A DNA stretch of 10,455 nt from Candidatus Saccharimonadota bacterium (GCA_020428265.1 JAGQND010000024.1:1-10455), one strand, 5' to 3'; positions 1-7,298 are shown, counted from the stretch's first letter. The notes: generated by a model from the sequence alone, not told the origin. Numbers and translations are program-made.

Positions 1-476
1 GGTTTTTGATATTTGTCATACACATCAACCATTTGTTCAAATCGAGTTGGCGAAGCCACAAAAAAGTCGTCTGCAAAAGTATATATAAATGATTCGTCAG
101 GGCTTATCAAATGTGATGCACACGCAAGTGGCGTAGCGTTTCCATACGGCCCCTTCTGGCGTACATATATAAAATTAGCAAGGTTGGCAACTTCATATAA
201 GCTATCTATAAATGGCTGCTTTTTAGGACCACCAAGTCGCAAATTTGCTAGCAAATCTTCACTCGGATCATCAAAATGATCTTCAATTGCACGCTTATTG
301 TAACTACCTATAATTATTATGTCTTTTATACCCGCCGACACTAGTTCTTCTACGACATATTGTATGATTGGCTTGTCTATCAGCGGCAACATTTCCTTAG
401 GCATAGCCTTGGTCTGTGGCAAAAACCTAGTACCAAACCCCGCTGCTGCAATTATCGCTTTTGTAGGTTTATTCAT
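1..476 (-). CDS. galU: GalU-like UTP-glucose-1-phosphate uridylyltransferase, C-terminal part beyond the left edge
   Basis: Family role: joins UTP and glucose 1-phosphate to give UDP-glucose and pyrophosphate in the cytoplasm, feeding cell-surface glycan synthesis. The 158 visible residues are the N-terminal nucleotide-binding half. Residues 10-31 carry the glycine-rich signature (AAAGFGTRFLPQTK, then PKEMLP), with G13, G15, T16, R17 and K27 in the expected places. Residues 60-68 (NKRAIEDHF) are also typical of GalU. Two later motifs diverge: the usual GLGHAVLCA reads GNATPLACA (112-120), and the usual GDD metal-binding segment reads FADDFF (134-139, acidic pair D136/D137). The start ATG (476-474) overlaps the NUDIX stop as ATGA and has a strong SD, so it is the last visible gene of the gat operon and probably translationally coupled. 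The family is secure. The exact sugar or nucleotide is not, because of the altered motifs, and a related sugar nucleotidyltransferase is possible. Confidence 0.85.
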   Translation of the reverse strand, partial: MNKPTKAIIAAAGFGTRFLPQTKAMPKEMLPLIDKPIIQYVVEELVSAGIKDIIIIGSYNKRAIEDHFDDPSEDLLANLRLGGPKKQPFIDSLYEVANLANFIYVRQKGPYGNATPLACASHLISPDESFIYTFADDFFVASPTRFEQMVDVYDKYQK

Positions 477-1021
477 TCCGTTCCCTCCTCGATACTTTTT
501 AGTTCATCATACGCCAGTAGTACTGCTTCAGTGTCAGTCATCATCAAATTGCGCGCATTTTCAAACAATTTTGCAATCGTTATTTCCTTTACGTTTACAA
601 ATTCACCGTCATCAAGATGTTGTTCGGCATCCTTCACGCAATCACGTGCCAAGAAATAATGCGACGTAGTGTTACTATACGCATCTTTGTAAACAGCGCC
701 TAGGTATTTAATACTCCCGGCACTATAACCAGTTTCTTCGTGTAATTCTCGCGCGGCAGCAGTCTCAATGTCTTCATCTTTTTCACACCCGCCACCTGGC
801 AATTCCTCAAGTATTTTTTCTGGCCCTGGCCTAAACTGCTCAGCCACAATTACTGTATTGCTAGAAGTTAACGCAATAGTTGCTATACACCTATCGCCCA
901 CGGATTCCTTGGTGTAATATTCGTGCTCCTTGCCGTCCGGTCCATTGAACACCTTCTTGGTTAATCTCCGCCAACCTACTTTTAGTTCTTCTGCTTCTAC
1001 TGCATGAGGCCACGGTTCCAT
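473..1021 (-). CDS. NUDIX hydrolase, ADP-ribose pyrophosphatase-like
   Basis: The protein has 182 residues and a complete Nudix box (G-x5-E-x7-R-E-U-x-E-E-x-G-U) at about residues 77-99: G77, E83, R91, E92, E95, E96 and G98. In this family the box binds divalent metal and the enzyme cleaves a nucleoside diphosphate linked to another group (X). The preceding stretch (AEQFRPGPEKILEELPGG, about 60-77) matches the layout of ADP-ribose/nucleotide-sugar pyrophosphatases. No proline stands about 16 residues after the box, where classical ADP-ribose hydrolases tend to have one, so the substrate is open; GDP- or UDP-sugars or oxidised nucleotides remain possible. No signal peptide or membrane segment is seen, so it is cytoplasmic. 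The ATG at 1021 comes 5 bases after the gatB stop, with only a weak AAAGG upstream. The gene ends in TGA, which overlaps the next ATG. The following galU-like gene hints at a nucleotide-sugar link, by inference only. Confidence 0.92.
   Translation of the reverse strand: MEPWPHAVEAEELKVGWRRLTKKVFNGPDGKEHEYYTKESVGDRCIATIALTSSNTVIVAEQFRPGPEKILEELPGGGCEKDEDIETAAARELHEETGYSAGSIKYLGAVYKDAYSNTTSHYFLARDCVKDAEQHLDDGEFVNVKEITIAKLFENARNLMMTDTEAVLLAYDELKSIEEGTE
484..489 (-). promoter_or_regulatory. Shine-Dalgarno site of the galU-like gene
   Basis: On the minus strand AGGAGG lies at 489-484, with 7 bases (483-477) to the ATG at 476. It lies inside the end of the NUDIX coding region. It fixes the galU-like start and shows that this internal gene has its own full-consensus ribosome binding site. 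Confidence 0.85.
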
Positions 1022-1026
1022 AACGA

Positions 1027-2454
1027 CTATAACCTTTCTCGTATAAGTTTCTGTGCCAGCGCCGGGTTTGCTTTACCCTGTGATTTTTTCATAATTTGCC
1101 CCACCAAAAACCCAATCGCTTTATCGTTGCCAGACTTTATATCCTCTACAGCTTTTTGACTAGCTGGGTCGGCCAAAACTTCATCTACTATAGCCGCTAT
1201 TGCACCCTCGTCGCTTACCTGCAGTAAGTTCTTAGATTCTGCAATTTCACGAGCAGTCTTATTACTGCTCAATAATTCGTTAAATACTTCCTTGGCAGTG
1301 GTAGAAGATAATTCGTTCGCTTCAACCATTTTGGCAAGTTCTACAAAAGAATCAGGAACCAACTTATAAACCACAGTACTAGTATGTTCGTCGGTCTGAA
1401 TAGAACTCGCAAACCAGTTAGCTACACGCTTGGCTACACTATCACCAGCCGCACCCTGAACTTCGCTTACAACCTCGGCAAAAGCTTGATTTGCAAGTAG
1501 TGCACTTACCACAGAACCATCAATGCCTAGGTTTGACCACTTTTCACGATAATACGGAGGAAGATTAGGTACGCTAGACTGTACCTCGGCTATATATTCA
1601 TCAGTCAAACGCACTGGAGGTATGTCTGGGTCTGGCATATACCTATAATCTTGCGCGTCTTCTTTGCTGCGCTGACTACTCGTTTTACCGGAGTCGTCAT
1701 CCCAGCCGCGAGTTTCCTGCACCACACGCTCACCTTTTTCTAGTAGAGCCACTTGGCGCTTAAACTCATACTCTGCCGCACGCTCTACACTGCGAAAAGA
1801 GTTTAAATTCTTTACTTCGGCACGCTTACCAAGCTCACTAGAGCCTTCTGGTGCAACAGAAATATTTACGTCAAAGCGCATATTACCATGATACAAGTCG
1901 CCATTTGTCACACCTGCGTATACCATAAGTTTATGTAGCTCTTCGGCATATGCACGCGCTTCGGCTGACGAGTGTATATCTGGCTCACTCACGATTTCTA
2001 TAAGCGGTGTACCAGCACGGTTCAAGTCTACTAAACTATAGTTTCCGTAGTGACTAAGCTTACCGGCGTCCATTTCTATATGTGCATGGTGTATACGCAC
2101 GCGCACACTGCCGCCATCTTCCATAGGAGCATCTACATAACCCGCAAGTATCGTAGGCTGGTACATTTGAGTTATCTGGTAGCCAGTCGGTAAATCTGGG
2201 TAGAAATAATGTTTACGGTCAAAACGACTTTCATTTGCTATCTTAGCATTAAGTGCCTTACCTGCTTTTATAGCAAGTGTAACCGCCTGCTTATTGAGTA
2301 CAGGCAACATACCCGGCAGTCCATAGTCCACTGGGTGCACTACTGCGTTAGGCTCTTTATCACGCGCGTCATTATCAGCAGGGCTAAATAATTTTGTCGC
2401 CGTAGCCAACTGTACGTGACACTCAATACCAATAGTTATCTCATACTTAGTCAT
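1027..2454 (-). CDS. gatB: Aspartyl/glutamyl-tRNA amidotransferase subunit B
   Basis: GatB is the kinase/transamidase subunit of GatCAB. It activates the side chain of Glu on tRNA(Gln) or Asp on tRNA(Asn) with ATP and accepts ammonia from GatA. At 475 residues it is full length. The GatB opening GIECHVQL is at 9-16. The segment around RKHYFYPDLPTGYQITQ (80-96) and the signature DLNRAGTPLIEIVSEPD (143-159) are followed by NMRFDVNIS (191-199), KNLNSFR (215-221) and YRYMPDPDIPP (270-280). The C-terminal part, from about residue 330 to the end, is the helical YqeY-like domain that grips tRNA and closes with NPALAQKLIRERL. The ATG at 2454 shares one base with the upstream stop (TAATG) and follows a GGGAG site. 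Unusually, gatB is separated from gatA by a small membrane-protein gene. Confidence 0.98.
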   Translation of the reverse strand: MTKYEITIGIECHVQLATATKLFSPADNDARDKEPNAVVHPVDYGLPGMLPVLNKQAVTLAIKAGKALNAKIANESRFDRKHYFYPDLPTGYQITQMYQPTILAGYVDAPMEDGGSVRVRIHHAHIEMDAGKLSHYGNYSLVDLNRAGTPLIEIVSEPDIHSSAEARAYAEELHKLMVYAGVTNGDLYHGNMRFDVNISVAPEGSSELGKRAEVKNLNSFRSVERAAEYEFKRQVALLEKGERVVQETRGWDDDSGKTSSQRSKEDAQDYRYMPDPDIPPVRLTDEYIAEVQSSVPNLPPYYREKWSNLGIDGSVVSALLANQAFAEVVSEVQGAAGDSVAKRVANWFASSIQTDEHTSTVVYKLVPDSFVELAKMVEANELSSTTAKEVFNELLSSNKTAREIAESKNLLQVSDEGAIAAIVDEVLADPASQKAVEDIKSGNDKAIGFLVGQIMKKSQGKANPALAQKLIRERL

Positions 2455-2870
2455 TATATTGCTCCCAAATCTTTCAACGCTCGCTTAAATCCAGCCAAAG
2501 CTCTACGCGCTTGGTTGTAATTAATCTTTACACCATCTTCATGCGCCAGTTGATTGCGCAGCTTATGCGAAGTCCATAAATCATTCCTGTGACTAAACTT
2601 ATCTTTAGCACTCTTTAGACGCTCCCCCATGGTGTTGCCACTAATACCCAAATCTTTCATAGCTTGATCCACCAGTTTATCGGCATTAAGCACGGCGACT
2701 ATATACGAACTCTCACTTCCTTGTACAAGCGACCTTTCAATTTCTAGCCACTTTACACGATATTTTTCTACGTTCAGTTTGCCACCACGCTTAGTAAGCG
2801 CCACAAGCATAAATAACACCGCACCCATAACAATCACCAGCGCGAGCAAAAAAACAACACCAACACCCAT
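2454..2870 (-). CDS. Small membrane-anchored protein with HEPN-like RNxxxH motif, function unknown
   Basis: The protein has 138 residues. Residues 3-25 form one hydrophobic membrane segment, followed by KRGGK, so by the positive-inside rule the C-terminal domain should be cytoplasmic. The soluble part (about 30-138) is predicted helical. It contains LNADKLVDQAMKDLG (61-75), TMGERLK (80-86) and HKLRNQLAHE (102-111). R105-N106-x3-H110 fits the R-x4-6-H motif of HEPN domains, often the catalytic pair in HEPN RNases; some HEPN proteins are only binding modules. From memory, similar short proteins with an 'AHKxRNxxAHE' ending are common in CPR genomes and unnamed. The gene lies between gatA and gatB, sharing one base with each (TAATG at both ends), with a full-consensus SD. 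That implies expression together with the amidotransferase. Whether it binds GatCAB or tRNA is unknown. The HEPN assignment is motif-level inference. Confidence 0.85.
   Translation of the reverse strand: MGVGVVFLLALVIVMGAVLFMLVALTKRGGKLNVEKYRVKWLEIERSLVQGSESSYIVAVLNADKLVDQAMKDLGISGNTMGERLKSAKDKFSHRNDLWTSHKLRNQLAHEDGVKINYNQARRALAGFKRALKDLGAI
2462..2466 (-). promoter_or_regulatory. Shine-Dalgarno-like site of gatB
   Basis: On the minus strand GGGAG lies at 2466-2462, with 7 bases to the gatB ATG at 2454. It sits within the last codons of the upstream gene and supports re-initiation at the TAATG junction. Confidence 0.7.
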
Positions 2871-4237
2871 TACTTGCCCTCCTGACTTTTAGCAACAGCT
2901 AGTAGCAGCGCGTCGCTACGCCTCTGTCCAATAAGCTGCACACCTATAGGCAGGCTATCGGCCGACACACCAGCAGGCACGCTTATAGCAGGTAAGCCCG
3001 CCAGGCTTGCACCAACAGTCATTATGTCAGCAAGGTACATTTTCATAGGATCACTAGAGTTTGCACCAAGTTTAAACGCAGGCGTAGGACTTACAGGCCC
3101 CATCAAAATATCATAGTCTTCAAATGCTTTATTAAATTCATTTATAAGTAGCGTTCTAGCTTTTTGAGCTTTCAAATAGTACGCATCAAAAAATCCACTC
3201 GAAAGCACATAACTACCTATCATAATTCGTCGCTTGTTTTCTGCCTCAAAACCTTGGTCGCGCGATTTTCCGTATAATTCGTTTAGGTCATTTGTCTCGG
3301 CACGTACACCATAGCGCACGCCATCGTACCTAGCTAAGTTGCTAGAAATCTCTGCCGGTACAATTATGTAGTACATAGCTAGTGTGTATTTAAGCATTGG
3401 CAAGCTAACTTCAGACACCGTAAACCCACTCGCTTCAAGCTTAGTCGCATATGTACGCGTAGCATTGCGCACATCTTCATCTACATCATCGGACATAAAT
3501 TCTTTTATTATGCCCACGCGTTTAGGCATATCTAGTGTAGTAGGGTCAAAATAGTCCGGCAAAGTTGTCATATCCAGATCATCATGACCGGCTATAATAT
3601 CCATCACTAGTTCAGCATCTTCGGCGCACGACGCAAAACAACCTATAGTGTCAGTGCTGCTAGCCATAGCTACCACACCATATCGGCTCACCATGCCGTA
3701 AGTTGGCTTCACACCTACCACACCATTGAAACTCGCCGGCTGACGTATTGACCCGCCCGTGTCAGTACCCAGCGCAAACGGTACTACGCCAAGTGCAGTA
3801 GCGACAGCAGAACCACCAGACGACCCACCCGCGACGCGTGTTTCATCGGCAGCGTTAAGCGTAGGACCAAAGGCTGAGTTTTCGGTGCTACCGCCATGCG
3901 CAAAAGCATCCAAATTAGACTTACCTATACAAATCGCACCTTCAGCTTCCAGCTTTTCTATCGCAGTAGCCTGTAAAGGTGCTTCAAAATTCTCCAAAAA
4001 ATGACTTGCGGCAGTTGTTTTAGAGCCAAACGTCAAAAAATTATCCTTAGCCACAAATGGTACACCAGCAAGTCTGCCTTTTATTTCGCCAGCATCTACC
4101 TTAGCAGCTAGGTCTAACGCTCGTTCTTCGCACAACTCTAGTAAACTATTGTATTTAGACACACTCTTAGCGGCGACAATAGCTTTTTTTACGTTGTCGA
4201 CAGCCGAACCGCCCAAATATTCAGAAATTTTTGCCAT
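2870..4237 (-). CDS. gatA: Aspartyl/glutamyl-tRNA amidotransferase subunit A
   Basis: GatA is the amidase-signature glutaminase that frees ammonia from glutamine (or asparagine) and passes it to GatB. The Ser-cisSer-Lys triad is intact: K64 in VAKDNF, cis-Ser S139 in GGSSGGSA (137-144), and nucleophile S163 in GTDTGGSIRQP (157-167). The spacings of 75 and 24 residues match those known for Staphylococcus aureus GatA (K79/S154/S178). Residues 172-181 (GVVGVKPTYG) continue the amidase signature. At 455 residues it is slightly shorter than the usual 480-490; the shortfall is spread between a short N-terminus and an early end after LLLAVAKSQEGK. The start ATG (4237) lies one base after the gatC stop, with a weak AAGG about 10 bases upstream. 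The stop overlaps the next ATG as TAATG. Cytoplasmic, complexed with GatB and GatC. Confidence 0.98.
   Translation of the reverse strand: MAKISEYLGGSAVDNVKKAIVAAKSVSKYNSLLELCEERALDLAAKVDAGEIKGRLAGVPFVAKDNFLTFGSKTTAASHFLENFEAPLQATAIEKLEAEGAICIGKSNLDAFAHGGSTENSAFGPTLNAADETRVAGGSSGGSAVATALGVVPFALGTDTGGSIRQPASFNGVVGVKPTYGMVSRYGVVAMASSTDTIGCFASCAEDAELVMDIIAGHDDLDMTTLPDYFDPTTLDMPKRVGIIKEFMSDDVDEDVRNATRTYATKLEASGFTVSEVSLPMLKYTLAMYYIIVPAEISSNLARYDGVRYGVRAETNDLNELYGKSRDQGFEAENKRRIMIGSYVLSSGFFDAYYLKAQKARTLLINEFNKAFEDYDILMGPVSPTPAFKLGANSSDPMKMYLADIMTVGASLAGLPAISVPAGVSADSLPIGVQLIGQRRSDALLLAVAKSQEGK
2878..2883 (-). promoter_or_regulatory. Shine-Dalgarno site of the small HEPN-like membrane gene
   Basis: On the minus strand AGGAGG lies at 2883-2878, then 7 bases to the ATG at 2870. 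It lies within the end of gatA and settles the start of the small gene. Motif and spacing are identical to those of the galU-like gene. Confidence 0.85.
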
Positions 4238-4238
4238 A

Positions 4239-4532
4239 CTACAATACCTTCGGCACCTTTATCTGGCCATTTTCCGTATCTGGAGCAATTGCCAGCAAAT
4301 TATCTTTGTCAGCTACATGCGGCACAACTTTGTCTTCGCGCCATACATTCTCTAGGTCAATCACTTGGTATGTAGGCTCTACCCCATCTGTATCAAGCTC
4401 ATCTAGCTGAGCAACATAACCCAATATACTTTCTAGGTCTTTGCTCATCGAATCAATCTCAGCGTCAGTCAAAATAAGATTAGACAACTCAGCTAAGTGT
4501 AATACATCGTCACGAGATATAGTGGTGGCCAT
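4239..4532 (-). CDS. gatC: Aspartyl/glutamyl-tRNA amidotransferase subunit C
   Basis: GatC is the small subunit that wraps around the GatA-GatB interface and stabilises the complex. From the ATG at 4532 it has 97 residues, the normal size. Family landmarks are ISRDDVLHLAELS (5-17), the helix KDLESILGYVAQLDEL (31-46), the conserved DTDGVEPT (47-54), and the NVWREDKV strip (62-69) that threads along GatA. A longer reading from an in-frame GTG at 4550 adds six residues (MIQYLY) not typical of GatC. It would also start within the promoter, so I chose the ATG, which begins MATTISRDD. No SD precedes it; the predicted transcript start falls about 2 bases upstream. It is the first gene of the operon gatC-gatA-small HEPN-like-gatB-NUDIX-galU-like. 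Confidence 0.95.
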   Translation of the reverse strand: MATTISRDDVLHLAELSNLILTDAEIDSMSKDLESILGYVAQLDELDTDGVEPTYQVIDLENVWREDKVVPHVADKDNLLAIAPDTENGQIKVPKVL

Positions 4533-4540
4533 ATATAAAT

Positions 4541-4569
4541 ATTGTATCACATTATATATAAGCTTTTAA
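4541..4569 (-). promoter_or_regulatory. Predicted gatC operon promoter (near-leaderless)
   Basis: On the minus strand TTAAAA (4569-4564, 4 of 6 matches to TTGACA), a 17-base spacer and TACAAT (4546-4541) predict a transcript start near 4534, two bases before the gatC ATG. The -35 box overlaps the stop codon of the 907-residue gene. An alternative -10, TATAAT at 4556-4551, would give a leader of about 12 bases. Neither option leaves room for a ribosome binding site. I see no intrinsic terminator in the 33-base gap, so some read-through from upstream is likely. Confidence 0.6.
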
Positions 4570-7289
4570 CTATAGAACGAATCAGTTGGCGGATTGCCCG
4601 CAGGAGGATTAGCCGGAGGCTGTTGCCCGGGCTGACCAACCTGTGCTGGTGGCTGTGGCTGAGCTCCTGGATATTGACCAGGTACGGTAGGATTTTGCGG
4701 CTGGCCATAAACACTAGGTGCTGGCGGAATTTGCCCAGGCATTTGTGGCTGCGGAGGACCAAACTGCGTAGGCTGTTGAGGAGCCACCGGCTGATATGGC
4801 TGCTGCCCAAGCGGCTGCGGCTGAACTACAGGGCTAGGTGCTATTGTAGGGGTAGCATCAAAACCATAGTGCCCAACTTGCATTTGCTTCAGCTTATTGC
4901 GGTGCCACACAAACAACACAGCCAATACAACTGTCGCCACAACAGACAGCACAATCACCGCTATCATAGTACTACCCAGCTGATTCATCAAAGAAGTGTC
5001 GTATTGATTACCCTTATTGGTGTTTGCCAGCTTCTGCAAAGACTCAGCCCACCTGTTAAATGGATACTCGTTGCCAGCCTTTGCAAATCCACTAGCTGCC
5101 CCAGAATAATTCGCGTTAAAGTAATCATCTACTGCCTTATTCCAAACCGTAGCCACGCTTCCGTCGGTATTGAAGTTTTTATTGGTACTAGCCATCAGCT
5201 TCAGTAGTTCATTGGACGAGCGTACAGTTCCGCTACTAAAACACTGTTGGTCTGGACAATATGTAAATCCATATATTGCTATGCCGGTTAGCTGTCCTGC
5301 GCTATTAAACACGGGAGCACCATCACTACCGGGTAATACTGGCGTATTTGTCGATATCAAACGTACGCCGTCTTTTTCGTATGCCTGGTCCACCTTCATA
5401 ACACTAGCCACAGGCATATTACGTACTTTGTCTATCGACAATGTATCTGGATTATAAGCATGATATCCAACTACAGACACTACACTATCTCGCTTTAAAT
5501 CATCTTGAGGAGCTATAGTAACACTTGGGAATACACCATCGGCCTTTAGTAACCCTACGTCAGATGAAGGCGGAACACTGTCAAATGACTCCTGTTTAGA
5601 CTTATCTACGTCATAGTTAGAAGTTACATAACTCGCCTTAATAATACTATCTGAATACGCAAACGATGGTTTATTTGTATCACTACGATTGATAACAATC
5701 GGCTTGTCGGTAGGCTGTACCGCGTAAGTATACTCCTCTTTGACTGGAACTATAAATTTGTCTGGTATGATACTCGTTAGGTTTTCAATTTTAGCTATGG
5801 CCTCTTGATTACCCGTTTGTGCACCCGTCATCAAATACTCTTGGTCAGAATCAAGTATTATCTCTGCTTTCACCATGTAGTCCAGAATTCGCTGCAAACG
5901 ATCTGCTGTCTGTGCTGGATCTGGCGCAAAGTTGATATAGCCATTTATAGCTGCTTTTTTTAGCGTACGAATAGCATGGCCAGTAGTAGCTATGTACCCG
6001 TCTTTAGATATAAACACTCCGCTGCTTAGTGTTCCGGCACAAGCCTCACTCAGCGACGCAGCTGTTTCACCACTTTCAAACTTCAGAGACAAATCTGCGC
6101 AATATAGCGTGCCTACACGCACTACGCTTGGCTGAGCCTTTGCTATTGATTTTAGGCTATCAGCATCACCATAATACGGAGGAGTTATAGTCAATAGAGG
6201 TGATTGGCCTTCAGCGCCAGAATCATCAGATACGCTATCTGCGCTATTTTCATTATAGCTAGAGCTGCCGCTGGTTGAACTACTTGAGTCCTTAGAGCTA
6301 CTCGATTGATCATCGGCGCCAAAAGTCACAGACTGCTGCGCAAGCCTCGCAAGTGGATACGCATAAGATGTTTTCCTAGTATCCTTTGTAGTGTCACCCG
6401 TACTAGTACTAGTGCCCGTAGTGACTTTAGGAGTTTCAAACTTAAGAGTACTAAACACACGCTCCACCAAACTCGCTTCACTCAAGTTAGTAGGCCTAAT
6501 ATTACTTATACATACACTGTACGGCCTGTCTTCCTGAATCGTATAGTAACAATCATCGTAGCGAACATTCACTACGCGGTGATTAGTATTCGTAGTAGTG
6601 TATCTAACCTTCTGGTATGAAATATCTCCAACAGTTACAGGCTGAGGCTTAGACGCATTCACCGATACCATCGTATTGTCATCAAGAGCCCTCTTCGCTA
6701 GACGTTTATCACTATCCAGATTCACAAACAAGCTTGATTTAGATAAATTCTTATTCTCTGGCACCTGTGCAAGCTTGCTTAACTCTTCACTAGATGTCGT
6801 AGCAAATATATCTAATTGAGGCGGAACAGTCTTCAGCGCCCTAGCGGCATCTGCGCTGACTATAGGCCTAATACGCACATAATTATATGCCCTCGGTACA
6901 CGAAGGTCGTTATTCTCATATGTAGACTGATTAGCCACCGCGCTACTACTATCAGTACCAGCCGAACTATCACCCACCTCTGCATAGCTAGAGTAAACAC
7001 GATTATCGTAATTAAAAGTAAAGCCTAAATCTGAAGAAGCGTTCACGCGCTTTAGCATTTGATCTGGTGGCTGCAGCGCATCTGCTAGTTGCTGCCGAGC
7101 CGTTTGATCTTTGGCCTGGCTATGAGGTATGACATAAAAAAGCCCACCCCCTAGTAGCACCGCCAAGACAGACGTAACAATAAGCGCCCACTTCACAGCA
7201 GTGCCAAACGGTGATTTAAACTCGTGTACCTTAGCTTTATCTGCTTGAGATTGCTGAGGTATGTACGGATTTGACGCCGAATCCTGCAT
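4566..7289 (-). CDS. Membrane-anchored trypsin/HtrA-like protein with altered catalytic serine and Pro/Gln-rich tail
   Basis: The protein has 907 residues. Membrane segments at about 34-54 and 773-795, both with positive charges on the outer ends of the protein, place the termini in the cytoplasm and residues 55-772 outside. Outside are a domain at about 60-290 starting near SDLGFTFNYD (86-95) and ending in STLKFE, a Ser-rich linker (about 329-345), and a chymotrypsin-fold-like region at about 380-700. In that region GVFISKDGYIATTGHAI (424-440) supplies H438 and SSDVGLLK (575-582) supplies D577. The nucleophile motif GNSGGP of HtrA reads GSDGAP (654-659), with Asp656 at the serine position and Ser655 beside it. 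It may therefore be an inactive, binding-only relative. About 139 residues separate H438 and D577, against about 30 in DegP, so there is a large insert. No PDZ domain is evident. All six cysteines lie outside. The last 97 residues contain 30 Pro and 20 Gln and are surely disordered. ATG 7289 is preceded by an extended -10 box. Confidence 0.85.
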   Translation of the reverse strand: MQDSASNPYIPQQSQADKAKVHEFKSPFGTAVKWALIVTSVLAVLLGGGLFYVIPHSQAKDQTARQQLADALQPPDQMLKRVNASSDLGFTFNYDNRVYSSYAEVGDSSAGTDSSSAVANQSTYENNDLRVPRAYNYVRIRPIVSADAARALKTVPPQLDIFATTSSEELSKLAQVPENKNLSKSSLFVNLDSDKRLAKRALDDNTMVSVNASKPQPVTVGDISYQKVRYTTTNTNHRVVNVRYDDCYYTIQEDRPYSVCISNIRPTNLSEASLVERVFSTLKFETPKVTTGTSTSTGDTTKDTRKTSYAYPLARLAQQSVTFGADDQSSSSKDSSSSTSGSSSYNENSADSVSDDSGAEGQSPLLTITPPYYGDADSLKSIAKAQPSVVRVGTLYCADLSLKFESGETAASLSEACAGTLSSGVFISKDGYIATTGHAIRTLKKAAINGYINFAPDPAQTADRLQRILDYMVKAEIILDSDQEYLMTGAQTGNQEAIAKIENLTSIIPDKFIVPVKEEYTYAVQPTDKPIVINRSDTNKPSFAYSDSIIKASYVTSNYDVDKSKQESFDSVPPSSDVGLLKADGVFPSVTIAPQDDLKRDSVVSVVGYHAYNPDTLSIDKVRNMPVASVMKVDQAYEKDGVRLISTNTPVLPGSDGAPVFNSAGQLTGIAIYGFTYCPDQQCFSSGTVRSSNELLKLMASTNKNFNTDGSVATVWNKAVDDYFNANYSGAASGFAKAGNEYPFNRWAESLQKLANTNKGNQYDTSLMNQLGSTMIAVIVLSVVATVVLAVLFVWHRNKLKQMQVGHYGFDATPTIAPSPVVQPQPLGQQPYQPVAPQQPTQFGPPQPQMPGQIPPAPSVYGQPQNPTVPGQYPGAQPQPPAQVGQPGQQPPANPPAGNPPTDSFYS

Positions 7290-7298
7290 ACTATTTAT

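Noticed and set aside
319..669. Plus-strand open frames over the galU-like and NUDIX genes
   Set aside because: They overlap the antisense of two genes with intact family motifs, and no ribosome site or promoter is seen.
4533..4550. GTG start for gatC at 4550
   Set aside because: It would begin upstream of the predicted transcript start and add six residues not seen in typical GatC proteins.
4542..5207. Plus-strand open frame of 221 codons
   Set aside because: It is the antisense of the Pro/Gln-rich tail and second membrane region; the product is an implausible Arg/Leu-rich string with no start signal, while the minus-strand gene has clear domains.
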